A stretch of DNA of 64,000 nt from an uncultured Rhodobiaceae bacterium (GCA_913045225.1 CAJWPC010000004.1:90626-154625), one strand, 5' to 3'. Shown: positions 44,480-59,205, counted from the stretch's first letter. Translations and numbers: made by a program. Notes: generated from the letters alone by a model not told the origin.

Positions 44480-44911
44480 ATGACAGCGGTTATTAAAACT
44501 GGCGGGAAACAATACTCTGTAAATAAAGGTGATGTAATTATTACAGAAAAACTTCCAAACGAAAAAGGCAAGGAGGTTATATTTACTGAAATCCTAATGA
44601 TTACAGAGGGTGAGAAAACAATAGTTGGTACTCCATATATTGAAAACGCAACTGTGACTGCAGAAATAGTTGGACAAGATAGAGGAAAAAAAATTATAGT
44701 CTTCAAAAAAAGAAGGAGGCAAAATTCTCGAAGAACAATCGGTCATAGGCAGTTTCAAACAAAACTGAAGATATTGGATATTTCAGCTACAGGCCAGAAG
44801 AGCAAACAAAAAGCGACAGCTGAAAAGAAAGCACCGGCAAAAAAAGCAGCTCCAAAGGCCGCGACAGCTGAAAAGAAAGCACCGGCAAAAAAAACTACTA
44901 AAAAAAGCTAA
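44480..44911 (+). CDS. rplU: 50S ribosomal protein L21 with a Lys/Ala-rich tail
   Basis: A 143-aa protein that binds 23S rRNA in the large subunit. Residues 1-105 hold the L21 domain: MTAVIKTGGKQYSVNKGD, then KKIIVFKKRRRQNSRRTIGHRQ for rRNA binding. Residues 106-143 form a Lys/Ala/Pro-rich tail made largely of a duplicated unit TAEKKAPAKK. Such tails occur on L21 in other Alphaproteobacteria; here the unit is repeated exactly at DNA level. It is followed by rpmA after 37 bp. Confidence 0.96.
   Translation: MTAVIKTGGKQYSVNKGDVIITEKLPNEKGKEVIFTEILMITEGEKTIVGTPYIENATVTAEIVGQDRGKKIIVFKKRRRQNSRRTIGHRQFQTKLKILDISATGQKSKQKATAEKKAPAKKAAPKAATAEKKAPAKKTTKKS
44813..44893 (+). repeat. 33-bp direct repeat in the rplU tail
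   Basis: A 33-bp segment starting GCGACAGCTGAAAAGAAAGC occurs identically at 44813-44845 and 44861-44893, a 48-bp period. It encodes the repeated ATAEKKAPAKK unit. Exact identity suggests a recent in-frame duplication or slippage event. Confidence 0.95.
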
Positions 44912-44948
44912 ATAGTAGTATATATAAAGAAATTAAAAAGAGGGAATC

Positions 44949-45206
44949 ATGGCACACAAAAAAGCAGGCGGATCATCAAAAAACGGACGCGACTCAGCCG
45001 GTAGAAGACTTGGTGTTAAAAAGTTTGGTGGTGAACAAGTGATTCCAGGTAACATCATTATAAGGCAAAGAGGAACCACGTGGCATCCTGGTGAAAATGT
45101 TGGTATTGGAAAAGATCACACAATTTTTGCTACAAAAGCCGGTGCTGTAAAATTTACAGACAAGAGAAATGGTCGAAGAACCATTAGTGTTGTTGAAGTA
45201 AACTAA
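44949..45206 (+). CDS. rpmA: 50S ribosomal protein L27
   Basis: An 85-aa protein at the peptidyl-transferase centre. [20 protein letters not shown] at the start is the family signature, with the extreme N terminus reaching the P site. It continues [27 protein letters not shown]. The ribosome site GAGGG lies six bases before the ATG. It follows rplU by 37 bp and precedes obgE by 81 bp, the usual alphaproteobacterial order. Confidence 0.97.
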   Translation: MAHKKAGGSSKNGRDSAGRRLGVKKFGGEQVIPGNIIIRQRGTTWHPGENVGIGKDHTIFATKAGAVKFTDKRNGRRTISVVEVN

Positions 45207-45278
45207 AAAACTCCTCCTTAAAAACCATAATTAGCTCAATTAAGTTGATCTTATGCCATTATATAAAAATATTGGTAA

Positions 45279-47432
<2,154 letters not shown>

Positions 47433-47440
<8 letters not shown>

Positions 47441-48698
47441 ACATATTAAAAAAATAATGCAGGAAATTGGTTCTAATGCCAAGGTTGCATATGAAAGGCT
47501 ATCCACAGCATCAAATGAAGAAAAGAATGATGCATTGCACATTATAGCAAATGAAATTGAAAATAATGAGGAATATATTCTATCCGAAAATAATAAAGAT
47601 ATACAAATTGCAAAATCAAATAATTTATCAGAGGCAATGATTGATAGACTTTCACTCAATGATATTGGGATAAAGAACATTGCGTCAAGCATGAGAGATA
47701 TTGCGAAACTTAATGACCCCGTCGGAAACGAATTAGAAAGCTGGGATCGACCAAATGGCTTGCACATAAAGAAAGTTAGTATCCCAATTGGTGTTATTGG
47801 GATTATATATGAAAGCAGACCGAATGTAACTGCTGACGCCGCGAGTTTATGCCTAAAGTCAGGGAATGCCTCAATCTTAAGAAGCGGCTCTGATAGTTAC
47901 TTCTCGAGTTATGCAATTTATGAGTCAATCAAAGAAGGCCTGAATAAGACCTCCCTTGATAGTAATTCAATACAACTTGTTCCAACGAAAGATAGGGATG
48001 CAGTTGGCCTAATGCTTGAAGGGCTTAACTCAAACATTGATATTATAGTGCCAAGAGGTGGAAAAAGTCTTGTATCGAGAGTACAGACTGAAGCAAAGAT
48101 TCCAGTATTCGGCCATTTAGAGGGCATTTGCCATGTCTATGTGAATGAGAAAGCCGATATCACAAAAGCAATTGACGTTACTGTAAATGCAAAGATGAGA
48201 AGGACTTCAATCTGTGGTGCTGCAGAAACCCTCTTGATTGATAAATCAATCTATAAAGAATATTTGCCAAGAATATTATCAAAGCTATCGGATATGGGTT
48301 GCGAAATAAGAGGAAACGCTCAAATAAAAGATATTTTTCCTCAAACAGAAAATGTATCAGAGTCCGACTGGGCAACTGAATATCTTGATGCAATTATATC
48401 TGTAAAAGTAGTCAAAGGCATTGATGAGGCAATTTCACACATTAAAGAATACGGTACTGGGCATACAGAAGCAATCATTACTGAGGATGAAAAAATGGCT
48501 GAGTATTTTTTTAATCATGTAAATAGTTCAATTATACTGCTAAATGCGTCAACACAGTTTGCTGATGGCGGTGAATTTGGATTTGGAGCAGAGATTGGTA
48601 TTTCAACGGGAAAAATGCATGCGCGAGGTCCTATTGGGCTTGAGCAGCTAACAACGTTCAAGTACACAGTTTATGGAAATGGTCAGACAAGGCCATGA
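47433..48698 (+). CDS. proA: Glutamate-5-semialdehyde dehydrogenase
   Basis: Reduces glutamyl phosphate with NADPH in the second step of proline synthesis. The 421-aa protein carries the catalytic cysteine in TSICGAAETLLID near residue 260, PIGVIGIIYESRPNVT and VPRGGKSLV. The start is TTG at 47433, overlapping the proB stop by 8 bp; the AGGAGA at 47421-47426 is the likely ribosome site. It pairs with proB to channel the unstable intermediate. Confidence 0.95.
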
Positions 48699-48709
48699 TG
48701 ACTTAGCAC

Positions 48710-49339
48710 ATGATCAGCGATCCTAAAATAAAAAGATGGATTACGAGCAGTCGCCAAGCGGTCTGCTCAAGTCAAAAAATTGGGCTTTTGGGTGGATCAT
48801 TCAATCCCGCACATCACGGTCATCTGAGTATCAGTAAAATTGCATTACGTAGACTAGGATTAAATCAAATTTGGTGGATCGTGAGCCCCCGTAACCCACT
48901 TAAAGAATATGATTTCTTGTATGATTTTGAAGAAAGAGTTTTTTCAGCAAGAAAAATAATTAACACCAATAATATATCCATAAGTAAACTTGAGCTGAAT
49001 GCCCAAATTAAATATACCATTGGCACACTAGAATACCTTAGGACTCGTTACCATAGGTCTAGGTTTGTATGGATCATGGGTGCGGATAATCTAAATCAAT
49101 TTCATCTTTGGAAAGAATGGGAAAAAATTATAAGGTTAATGCCTATTGCGATAATCGATAGACCGAGCTCATCACTCAATGTGACTTCATCCGTTTTTGC
49201 AAATAAATATAGGGCATATCGGATTGATGAAGCGGACTCAAGTCAATTGATTTATTACAAAAAACCTGCTTGGGTATTCATGCACACAAAACTTAATTAT
49301 CAATCTTCTTCTCAATTAAGGAACTCTGAGGTAAAATAA
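48710..49339 (+). CDS. nadD: Nicotinate-nucleotide adenylyltransferase
   Basis: Makes nicotinate adenine dinucleotide in NAD synthesis. The 209-aa product has the nucleotidyl-transferase motif GGSFNPAHHGH at residues 28-38 and the SNSSLRxR-type end as SSSQLRNS. MGADNLNQFHLWKEWEKI is the second family motif. It has a 20-residue N-terminal lead before the core. It lies 11 bp after proA and 3 bp before rsfS. Confidence 0.94.
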   Translation: MISDPKIKRWITSSRQAVCSSQKIGLLGGSFNPAHHGHLSISKIALRRLGLNQIWWIVSPRNPLKEYDFLYDFEERVFSARKIINTNNISISKLELNAQIKYTIGTLEYLRTRYHRSRFVWIMGADNLNQFHLWKEWEKIIRLMPIAIIDRPSSSLNVTSSVFANKYRAYRIDEADSSQLIYYKKPAWVFMHTKLNYQSSSQLRNSEVK

Positions 49340-49342
49340 CTA

Positions 49343-49699
49343 ATGCCCAAAAAAAAACTAATTACAATTATTAAAGATTGTCTTGAAGAAATGAAAGCTC
49401 AGGATACAGTGATTCTTGATATAAAAGATAAAAGCTCAATAGCTGATTACATGGTTGTATCAAGTGGGACCTCTACGCGGCATGTTAGCTCAATAGCTGA
49501 TAAAATACAAAGAACACTTAAAACTAGCTCTTATAAAAATATAAAGGTTGAAGGACTTCAGAATTGTGATTGGGTATTAATAGACGCGTTAGATGTCATT
49601 GTAAATATATTTAAACCAGAAGTAAGAGAGTTCTATATGATTGAAAAAATATGGTCTGAGAATCTGGTTCTTGATACCAAAAAAAGTTTAGGAACATAA
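49343..49699 (+). CDS. rsfS: Ribosome silencing factor RsfS
   Basis: A 118-aa protein that binds L14 and blocks 30S-50S joining in starvation. The fold signature is DCLEEMKAQDTVILDIKDKSS, then ADYMVVSSGTSTRHVSSIAD and a C-terminal WVLIDALDVIVNIFKPEVRE. The length is normal for the family. It sits between nadD and rlmH with 3-bp and 1-bp gaps. Confidence 0.94.
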   Translation: MPKKKLITIIKDCLEEMKAQDTVILDIKDKSSIADYMVVSSGTSTRHVSSIADKIQRTLKTSSYKNIKVEGLQNCDWVLIDALDVIVNIFKPEVREFYMIEKIWSENLVLDTKKSLGT

Positions 49700-49700
49700 A

Positions 49701-50183
49701 TTGAATATAAACATATTAGCAGTTGGAAAGGTTTTAAACAGTCCTTATACTTCCATATCTGACCATTATATAAAAAATATCCAATCCATTTCTAAAAGAT
49801 CAGGCATTACAAATTTCACTATTAATGAAATTGAAAAATCTAAGGAGAAAGATGCTGAATTACGAAAACTGCGAGAATTTAACTTATTGACCAGAAAATT
49901 AGATCCACAAAAATCGATAAATGTCTTGCTTGATGAGAGAGGTAAATTAATATCCTCTACAAAACTAAAATCAATGCTTTACGAATACCAGTTATCATCT
50001 AAGAAAAACCTCAACTTCATTATTGGTGGGCCGGATGGAACATCCAGAAAAATGAAAGAAGTAGCTGATGAAAATCTATCCGTAAGCAAAATGACTTTAC
50101 CACATCTACTTGTGCGTATTTTACTTCTGGAGCAGATTTATAGAGCCCTAACAATATTAATTAATCATCCATACCATAAATAA
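49701..50183 (+). CDS. rlmH: 23S rRNA pseudouridine-1915 N3-methyltransferase RlmH
   Basis: A 160-aa SPOUT methyltransferase. FIIGGPDGTSRKM and the C-terminal SKMTLPHLLVRILLLEQIYRAL with HPYHK give the knot and the conserved end of RlmH. The start is TTG at 49701 (MNINILAVGK), one base after the rsfS stop; no ATG upstream fits the family start. It precedes ctpA by 2 bp, with no murein-hydrolase gene between, unlike the usual alphaproteobacterial order. Confidence 0.94.
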   Translation: MNINILAVGKVLNSPYTSISDHYIKNIQSISKRSGITNFTINEIEKSKEKDAELRKLREFNLLTRKLDPQKSINVLLDERGKLISSTKLKSMLYEYQLSSKKNLNFIIGGPDGTSRKMKEVADENLSVSKMTLPHLLVRILLLEQIYRALTILINHPYHK

Positions 50184-50185
50184 AT

Positions 50186-51388
50186 ATGAAGAATTTTAGT
50201 TACATTGTTCCAAAATTCAGGATCCTATATTTTCTTTTAGCAATAATATTAGCTTCTATTTTAATCGTACCAAAAACATATGCGAGCGATCATCATGAAG
50301 ATATAGACCTTTTTAAACTATTTCTGAGAGTTTTTACTGAGGCTGAGAAAAAATACGTCGATGAGATTGATAAAGACCAACTAATGGACTCAGCCCTCAA
50401 GGGTATGCTCAATTCCCTTGACCCATATTCAACGTACTTATCTGAGGAGGACTTTGAGGAGATGGACATTGATACTAAGGGTTTTTATGGTGGACTTGGT
50501 CTTGAAGTAACATTAGATGATAATGGTTTTGTCAGAATTGTATCCCCAATTGACGATACACCTGGATCAAGAGCAGGCTTAATATCAGGTGACTACATTA
50601 CAGGAATCGATGGTGAAGACGTTTATGGTATGAGTCTTGATGAAGCTGTTGATATGATGCGTGGCTATGCAAATACATCCATCATATTAACAATCTATCG
50701 AGATGGAGATGACGCACCCTTTGATGTAGAGATAGTTAGAGAAATTATTCAAATCACACCTGTAAAATTTGAATTACTAGAAGATAATATTGGATATATC
50801 AGAATTTCCAGCTTTAATGACATCGCTGATAAAAAAATCGTCTCTGCTGTTAAAGAGATCAACAAAAAGTCTAATAATAATATCAAAGGCTTTATTATTG
50901 ATATTCGCAATAACCCAGGTGGTCTTCTCGACCAAGCAATCAAAGTTACAGACTTATTTTTGGATAAAGGGGAGATTGTATCCACGAAAACTAGGGACCA
51001 ATCAAGAAAGCAAAGATTTTTTGCAAAAAAGGGCGATATTACAAATGGAGCAGAAATTATCATTATAACGAATGGCGGTTCGGCTTCGGCATCTGAAATA
51101 TTTGCCGGGGCTCTTGGTGATAATAAAAGAGCCACCGTAATTGGGACAAAAACTTTCGGAAAAGGTTCTGTTCAGTCTATTATACCTCTTGGCTCTGGTG
51201 ATGGCGCGATTAGATTGACAACAGGAAAATACTACACGCCAAATGACACCTCTATAGACAAGGTTGGCATTATGCCACTATATATAATTGAAAATCAAAT
51301 AACAGATGTTGACTCTGAAGATTTACAATTAATCTATGCGAAAAAACTTATTAATTCTAGATACCGCCTCAGAACTTTAAGAGACTAA
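50186..51388 (+). CDS. ctpA: C-terminal processing protease CtpA (S41 family)
   Basis: A 400-aa periplasmic serine protease. A signal-anchor lies at about residues 14-33, an N-terminal domain with SLDPYSTYLSEEDFEEM follows, then a PDZ domain (DGFVRIVSPIDDTPGSRAGLISGD) shown here in part, and the S41 core. The catalytic dyad is Ser301 in GGSASASEIFAG and Lys326 in KTFGKGSVQS. It trims periplasmic or membrane proteins. It overlaps the rppH start by one base (TAATG). Confidence 0.93.
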   Translation: MKNFSYIVPKFRILYFLLAIILASILIVPKTYASDHHEDIDLFKLFLRVFTEAEKKYVDEIDKDQLMDSALKGMLNSLDPYSTYLSEEDFEEMDIDTKGFYGGLGLEVTLDDNGFVRIVSPIDDTPGSRAGLISGDYITGIDGEDVYGMSLDEAVDMMRGYANTSIILTIYRDGDDAPFDVEIVREIIQITPVKFELLEDNIGYIRISSFNDIADKKIVSAVKEINKKSNNNIKGFIIDIRNNPGGLLDQAIKVTDLFLDKGEIVSTKTRDQSRKQRFFAKKGDITNGAEIIIITNGGSASASEIFAGALGDNKRATVIGTKTFGKGSVQSIIPLGSGDGAIRLTTGKYYTPNDTSIDKVGIMPLYIIENQITDVDSEDLQLIYAKKLINSRYRLRTLRD

Positions 51389-51891
51389 TGAAAAAAACTG
51401 ATAAATATAGGCCATGTGCTGGCGCGATGATAATAAATAAATATAATCAGGTTTGGTTAGGTAAGAGACTAATAAAATCAGATAATCCAAAAAAAATTCC
51501 TCTTTGGCAAATGCCACAGGGTGGCATAGATAGTGGTGAAAAAGCAGAAGAGGCAGTTTGCAGAGAGGTCTTTGAAGAAACAGGCATAAAAAACGTAACT
51601 ATTATTTATGAGTCAAAAAATTGGTATTACTATGATATCCCAAATGATATTTATGAGAATCCAAAAGGAAATTTTGTAGGGCAAAAACAAAAATGGTTTT
51701 TAATGTTCTTTAGTGGTTCAGATAACGAAATAAATTTAGTACCAGAAAAAAATATGTCGCACCAACAAGAATTTTCTGAATGGAAATGGGAGCAAAGAGA
51801 TAAAATAGTTGGACAAGTTATAGATTTTAAAAGAGAGACTTACCGGAAAGTCCTTGAAGATTTCAAAGATTACAACATTTTCTCAAACTAG
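51388..51891 (+). CDS. rppH: RNA pyrophosphohydrolase RppH
   Basis: A 167-aa Nudix hydrolase that removes pyrophosphate from mRNA 5' ends and starts decay. The Nudix box is residues 45-67, GGIDSGEKAEEAVCREVFEE followed by TGI, with the metal-binding Glu residues in REVFEE. YRPCAGAMIINKYNQVWLG is the usual start of the family. It overlaps the ctpA stop by one base and the convergent atpC end by 4 bp. Confidence 0.94.
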   Translation: MKKTDKYRPCAGAMIINKYNQVWLGKRLIKSDNPKKIPLWQMPQGGIDSGEKAEEAVCREVFEETGIKNVTIIYESKNWYYYDIPNDIYENPKGNFVGQKQKWFLMFFSGSDNEINLVPEKNMSHQQEFSEWKWEQRDKIVGQVIDFKRETYRKVLEDFKDYNIFSN

Positions 51892-52286
51892 GCTTCGACT
51901 TGGAGCGCCTTGACAGTATCAATCTTAAGATTGAGTTTATTCTTTTTTGCTTCATTCTCGGTGTTATCAGCTTCACCTTGATACGTATTAACTATATCTT
52001 CAAGATTTTTAGCGGTCAGCTGACCCTTCTCAATAGCACTTTGTGCCAAGATAGTAAGCTGATTTGATGCCATATCGACGAAACCATCAGTTACAAAGTA
52101 AATGGTTGGTTCGTCAGAGAGATCCTCATATATTTTTATATATCCAGGCTTTAGGGACGAAATAATCGGGGAATGATCTGATAAGATAGTAAATTCACCT
52201 TCAGAACCTGGAACAATTACTTGCTCAACATCTTTTGAATATAATAATCTTTCTGGTGTTACAAAATCTAATTTTAGTTTACCCAT
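51888..52286 (-). CDS. atpC: ATP synthase epsilon subunit
   Basis: A 132-aa F1 stalk subunit that inhibits ATP hydrolysis. LDFVTPERLLYSKDVEQVIVPG and GEFTILSDHSPIISSLKPG are the N-terminal beta-barrel motifs; the C terminus is the helical hairpin, here about 45 residues. It is the last gene of atpHAGDC, 15 bp after atpD. Its 3' end overlaps rppH by 4 bp. Confidence 0.95.
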   Translation of the reverse strand: MGKLKLDFVTPERLLYSKDVEQVIVPGSEGEFTILSDHSPIISSLKPGYIKIYEDLSDEPTIYFVTDGFVDMASNQLTILAQSAIEKGQLTAKNLEDIVNTYQGEADNTENEAKKNKLNLKIDTVKALQVEA

Positions 52287-52301
52287 AAGGTGATCCTATT
52301 A

Positions 52302-54637
<2,336 letters not shown>

Positions 54638-54641
54638 TTAT

Positions 54642-56177
54642 CTACTCCGAACTAAATGATTTTGTATATGACTCGATAACAGTAACTAGTTTCTTTTCTG
54701 TTTTCTCAGAGATTTGTAGCTCTTTTTGTATCTCTGCAAGAATATCTTTGTTTGATGAATTTATAAGCTCCAATAGACCTTTTTCATAAGAAGATATTTT
54801 GTCCACATCAATATTATCAAGATAACCATTCACAGCGGCATAAATTGAGCATACTTGCTCTTCAACCTTCAGTGGACTGAATTGGGGTTGTTTTAGTAAT
54901 TCTGTTAGGCGCTCACCCCTTGCCAATAGTCTTTGTGTTGTTGCATCTAAATCAGATCCAAATTGGGCAAAAGCAGCCATTTCACGATACTGTGCAAGTT
55001 CACCTTTTATTTTGCCTGCTACTTGCTTCATAGCTTTGATCTGGGCTGAAGAACCAACACGACTAACGGATAACCCAACATTAACGGCTGGTCGAATTCC
55101 TTGATAGAACAAATCTGTTTCGAGGAATATTTGCCCATCAGTGATTGAAATGACATTCGTTGGAATAAATGCAGAAACATCGTTCGCTTGCGTCTCAATT
55201 ACAGGAAGAGCGGTAAGGGACCCCGAACCATTTTCTTCATTAAGTTTTGCAGCACGCTCTAATAGCCGTGAATGCAGATAGAATACATCACCAGGATAAG
55301 CTTCCCTGCCTGGCGGTCTCCTTAAAAGCAGTGACATTTGACGGTATGCGACAGCCTGTTTGGATAAATCATCATAAACGATTAGTGAATGCATTCCATT
55401 ATCTCTAAAATACTCTCCAATTGTACAACCTGAAAACGGTGCCAGATATTGCAATGGAGCAGGATCGGAAGCAGTAGCCGCAACAACAACGGAATACTCA
55501 AGGGCTCCATTATCCTCTAGAATTTTTACCAACTGTGCTACTGAAGATCGTTTTTGCCCAATTGCAACATATACGCAATACAATTTTGCACTTTCATCAT
55601 CAGTTGCATTTACAGACTTCTGATTTAATATTGTATCTAAAGCGATTGCTGTTTTTCCTGTTTGCCTATCTCCAATGATCAATTCCCTCTGACCCCTGCC
55701 AATTGGAATTAAAGCATCAATTGCTTTTAGACCAGTTTGCATTGGTTCATGCACTGATTTACGAGGCATAATGCCAGGTGCCTTAATATCAACACGCCCA
55801 TTATCTTTAGCTTTAATAGGACCTTTTCCATCAATTGGGTTACCAAGTGCATCCACTACCCTACCAAGAAGTTCTTTACCAACAGGGACCTCAACAATAT
55901 CTCCTGTTCTCTTTACAACATCTCCTTCATGGATATCTTTGTCGTCACCAAAAATAACTATACCTACATTGTCTATTTCAAGGTTCAAAGCCATGCCCTG
56001 AATACCATTTGTAAATTCAACCATTTCACCGGCTTGAACATTGTCCAGACCGTAGACCCTTGCAATTCCATCACCTACAGATAATACCTGTCCAACCTCT
56101 GATACTTCAGCGTTAGAATCAAAGTTTTTTATTTGCTCTTTTAATATTGCTGATATTTCTGCTGCTTTTAGATCCAT
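54642..56177 (-). CDS. atpA: ATP synthase alpha subunit
   Basis: The 511-aa non-catalytic nucleotide-binding F1 subunit. Walker A is [13 protein letters not shown] near residue 172; the adenine-site and arginine-finger stretch includes [14 protein letters not shown] near residue 365. The N-terminal crown domain has [19 protein letters not shown]. It overlaps the atpH stop by one base and precedes atpG by 4 bp. Confidence 0.97.
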   Translation of the reverse strand: MDLKAAEISAILKEQIKNFDSNAEVSEVGQVLSVGDGIARVYGLDNVQAGEMVEFTNGIQGMALNLEIDNVGIVIFGDDKDIHEGDVVKRTGDIVEVPVGKELLGRVVDALGNPIDGKGPIKAKDNGRVDIKAPGIMPRKSVHEPMQTGLKAIDALIPIGRGQRELIIGDRQTGKTAIALDTILNQKSVNATDDESAKLYCVYVAIGQKRSSVAQLVKILEDNGALEYSVVVAATASDPAPLQYLAPFSGCTIGEYFRDNGMHSLIVYDDLSKQAVAYRQMSLLLRRPPGREAYPGDVFYLHSRLLERAAKLNEENGSGSLTALPVIETQANDVSAFIPTNVISITDGQIFLETDLFYQGIRPAVNVGLSVSRVGSSAQIKAMKQVAGKIKGELAQYREMAAFAQFGSDLDATTQRLLARGERLTELLKQPQFSPLKVEEQVCSIYAAVNGYLDNIDVDKISSYEKGLLELINSSNKDILAEIQKELQISEKTEKKLVTVIESYTKSFSSE

Positions 56178-56734
56178 TAGTTTGCACCTTTCATAAGAAT
56201 TTTTAAATTATTCAATTTCGTTGATACAGATGCATCGATCATCTGCGATCCAATTTTAACTTTTATACCAGCTATAATTTCTGGTTCGATTTTTGATTGG
56301 ATTTGAATTTCTTTACCAGTCATTTTTTTTAAGTTACTAATAATTTCTTGCCTTTGATCATCTTTTAACTCAGCAGCTGTAATCACCTCCGCAATAATTT
56401 CACCACTATTACTTTTCATTATATGATCATATGCATTGATAATTGAGACCAATAAATTTACCCTACGATTTTTGATAAGAACGTTAACTAAATTTTTCAC
56501 TAAGACGGAGACATCTTGCTTCTTAAATATTTCATTCATCACGCTGGTTTGGTCAGTAGAAGTAAAGGTAGGACTTAATATTAATCTGCTTAACTCTTCG
56601 TTATCATTAATCATTTTTTTTAGTGCTGTTAGATCTTTTAATATCGCCTCTGATAAATTTTCAGCTTCTGCGAGATCAAATGTAGCCTTTGCGTATCTCT
56701 TGGCAACTTCTGGTATGGATGTCTCATTTGACAT
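56177..56734 (-). CDS. atpH: ATP synthase delta subunit
   Basis: The 185-aa peripheral-stalk subunit of F1. [18 protein letters not shown] is the N-terminal domain signature and the C-terminal [23 protein letters not shown] is the conserved end that contacts subunit b, shown here in part. It is the first gene of atpHAGDC. F0 genes (a, b, c) are not in this window, as in other Alphaproteobacteria. The 168-bp gap to priA holds promoter candidates. Confidence 0.95.
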   Translation of the reverse strand: MSNETSIPEVAKRYAKATFDLAEAENLSEAILKDLTALKKMINDNEELSRLILSPTFTSTDQTSVMNEIFKKQDVSVLVKNLVNVLIKNRRVNLLVSIINAYDHIMKSNSGEIIAEVITAAELKDDQRQEIISNLKKMTGKEIQIQSKIEPEIIAGIKVKIGSQMIDASVSTKLNNLKILMKGAN

Positions 56735-56810
56735 TTGGTAGCAATTACCTCTTTTTATATTTTTGCGTTCTCAAACTAGACAATTAAGTATAATAAGAAA
56801 ACATATATTC

Positions 56811-56837
56811 ATTATCACAGGTAGGCATTATGTGCAA
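56811..56837 (-). promoter_or_regulatory. Candidate extended -10 promoter for the F1 operon
   Basis: On the minus strand TGTGATAAT (GATAAT at 56816-56811) is an extended -10 with TTGCAC (56837-56832) 15 bases upstream, giving an atpH leader of about 70 nt. A second pair, TTGTCT and TATAAA with 18 bases between (56783-56754), is nearer but would leave almost no leader before the ribosome site. Confidence 0.3.
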
Positions 56838-56902
56838 TAAAATCTCTCTATATTTCAACAAGTGAACTGTTTATTTTTCCTTTAAGGTTGATTAAAAAAT
56901 TC

Positions 56903-59068
56903 TCAGAGGAAATTTTGTGGGTCTACATCTATTGTTATTCTTATTTGTGGTGGTAATTTGAGTGAGTCCAACCACCTTTTAATATATAATTGTATATTAC
57001 AGTTCTTTGGTCCTCTGATTAAAAATCTTTGCCTGTAATATTGCCTCATTCTTGATATTGGTGCTTCTATCGGTCCCAATAATTCTACATCTTTTGGAAA
57101 ATTATTAATGAGAGCTAGTTTCTGGCTACATTCATTCAGAAGTTTTCTATTTTTTGAACTAACAATGATGGCGACCAAGCGAGCAAAAGGTGGCATTCGT
57201 GTGGAATTTCTTATTGTCAATTCTGCATTGTAAAATTCTTGCTTTTGGTTATTTATTAATGATTGTAATAATGGATGATCTGGCATGTGTGTCATAATTT
57301 TCACTTTGCTTTCCTGCTTTACACGACCAGCCCTCCCTGAAACCTGATTTAATATTTGGTAGGTACGTTCAGATGCCCTTATGTCTGTAACTTCGAGACC
57401 AAAATCGGCGTCTAGTATACCTACATATGTTAAACTTGGAAAATTATGCCCCTTCGATATTAATTGCGTCCCAATTATTAAATTAATTTTGTTTTCTTTA
57501 ATTTGTTTCAAAGCCGCAGATACAGAACTAGGGCTTGGCAGATAATCACTAGAAAATATTATCCTCGACATATCTGGTAGTAATCTATTTAGTTCCTCAT
57601 CTATTTTTTCGATTCCAAGCCCTGTTTGGATGATTTTATCAGATGAGTGGCAATTTTTACATTTTATGTCTGATTTCTGTGTATGACCGCAATAGTGGCA
57701 TTTATATTTCAACGTTTTTTTGTGTAACACAAGCCATGCATCACAATCAGGGCAGTCTACTCGCACACCACAATTTCCACAAATAGACAAGGGTGAGTAA
57801 CCACGCCTATTCAAAAATATTAGTGACTGCTCATTTCTCTCTTTTGTTTTTTTTAAATCTTCAATCAACTCAACAGGTAAAAAAGAGTTCGTTTCTTTTT
57901 TAGCCTTTCGCATATCGATACAACTGATAGTTGGTAATTTCGTCCCATAAAATCTTTTATTTAATGCAGCTCTACTATATTTTTTTGATACAATATTTTC
58001 AAATGTTTCAACTGAAGGTGTAGCTGATGATAATATGCAAGCTATTTTAAGTTGCTTTGCTCTGAGTATTGCCATATCTCGTGCATTATAAATCATACCC
58101 TCTTCTTGCTTGTAAGATGGATCGTGCTCTTCATCAACGACAATTAACCCGAGATCAATAAATGGTAAAAAAAGACTTGATCTTGCGCCAACAACAAGTC
58201 TAATTTTTTTATTAAGAATATCAAACCACAGCTGTCTGCGTTTAGCCTCTGATAAACCTGAGTGCCATTCCCCAACTTGATTTTTAAATCGACTTCTAAA
58301 AATTTTTAAAAACTCCTGTGTTAAAGTTATTTCAGGTAGCATAATTAAAACTTGCTTTCCCTCCTTTAATATTCTGGTTGCCGCCTCGAGGTATAGCTCC
58401 GTTTTGCCAGATCCAGTTATTCCGTCAATTAACGTAACTTTCTGTTGCTTGAGAGAAGTACTAATCTTCTCCATCGCATAATTTTGCTCTTGGGTAAAAT
58501 CAATATTCGTTTCGAGATAAATCTTTTCTTCTACCTCTACAAATGACTCTGACTCTTTCAATATACCATTTCTAATCATTCTTTTTATTATGTCATTTGA
58601 GAGACCTGAGATTGAGATGATTCTATTTCTCTCTAGTGTTTCATGCACTCGCAGTAGTTCAATCACCGTCTCTTGTTTTTGTGTTATTTTTGACGTATGT
58701 AAAGGATTAAGCGTGTAATAAATTTTTTTCTTTCCTTGCTTTTCAAAGAATTGTTTTTTAAATGATGCTTTAAGAGCAAGCCCGAGTGGGACCATATAAT
58801 ACGTCGAAACCCAGTTTAAAAAACTTAACAAGTCTGTAGGCAGAGAAATGCAATCATCCCCTATTTTTTTGCTAATTATCGGCTTAATTTTCTCTCTATC
58901 AAAATTTGTTAAATGCTCATCTTGAGACCATACGACCCCATATAGCTCGCGATTTCTGAATGAAACTTTTACGATGGTGCCGATCTCTAGGGCCTCAGTA
59001 TATGAGTAAGTGAACGGATAATTTATATTTATTGGTAAAAGTACTGACAAGAGATGAGGATGTTTCAT
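56903..59068 (-). CDS. priA: Primosomal protein N' (PriA helicase)
   Basis: A 721-aa 3'-5' helicase that restarts stalled replication forks. The N-terminal 3'-DNA-binding domain (FRNRELYGVVWSQDEHL) is followed by Walker A GITGSGKTELYLEAA near residue 220, the DEAH-type box VVDEEHDPSYKQEEG, and the zinc domain with eight cysteines in CGNCGVRVDCPDCDAWLV and YKCHYCGHTQKSDIKCKNC. QLISKGHNFPSLTYVG and GRAGR lie in the second helicase half. It is divergent from fsa across 137 bp. Confidence 0.96.
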   Translation of the reverse strand: MKHPHLLSVLLPININYPFTYSYTEALEIGTIVKVSFRNRELYGVVWSQDEHLTNFDREKIKPIISKKIGDDCISLPTDLLSFLNWVSTYYMVPLGLALKASFKKQFFEKQGKKKIYYTLNPLHTSKITQKQETVIELLRVHETLERNRIISISGLSNDIIKRMIRNGILKESESFVEVEEKIYLETNIDFTQEQNYAMEKISTSLKQQKVTLIDGITGSGKTELYLEAATRILKEGKQVLIMLPEITLTQEFLKIFRSRFKNQVGEWHSGLSEAKRRQLWFDILNKKIRLVVGARSSLFLPFIDLGLIVVDEEHDPSYKQEEGMIYNARDMAILRAKQLKIACILSSATPSVETFENIVSKKYSRAALNKRFYGTKLPTISCIDMRKAKKETNSFLPVELIEDLKKTKERNEQSLIFLNRRGYSPLSICGNCGVRVDCPDCDAWLVLHKKTLKYKCHYCGHTQKSDIKCKNCHSSDKIIQTGLGIEKIDEELNRLLPDMSRIIFSSDYLPSPSSVSAALKQIKENKINLIIGTQLISKGHNFPSLTYVGILDADFGLEVTDIRASERTYQILNQVSGRAGRVKQESKVKIMTHMPDHPLLQSLINNQKQEFYNAELTIRNSTRMPPFARLVAIIVSSKNRKLLNECSQKLALINNFPKDVELLGPIEAPISRMRQYYRQRFLIRGPKNCNIQLYIKRWLDSLKLPPQIRITIDVDPQNFL

Positions 59069-59143
59069 TTAACAAGGATATTTTTATGAATATTTAACTA
59101 AGTTATAATAATTATAAAATACTATTGGTAAGTCTACGTAAAT

Positions 59144-59173
59144 TTGATAAGTTTGTCATTTGGTTTATATAGA
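59144..59173 (+). promoter_or_regulatory. Candidate sigma70-type promoter for fsa
   Basis: TTGATA (59144-59149) and TATAGA (59168-59173) are 18 bases apart and end 32 bp before the fsa ATG. They match 5 and 4 of 6 consensus bases. A GGAG ribosome site precedes the ATG by 7 bases. Confidence 0.4.
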
Positions 59174-59205
59174 TATTTCTGATATTTAACCTGGTTGGAG
59201 ATAAT

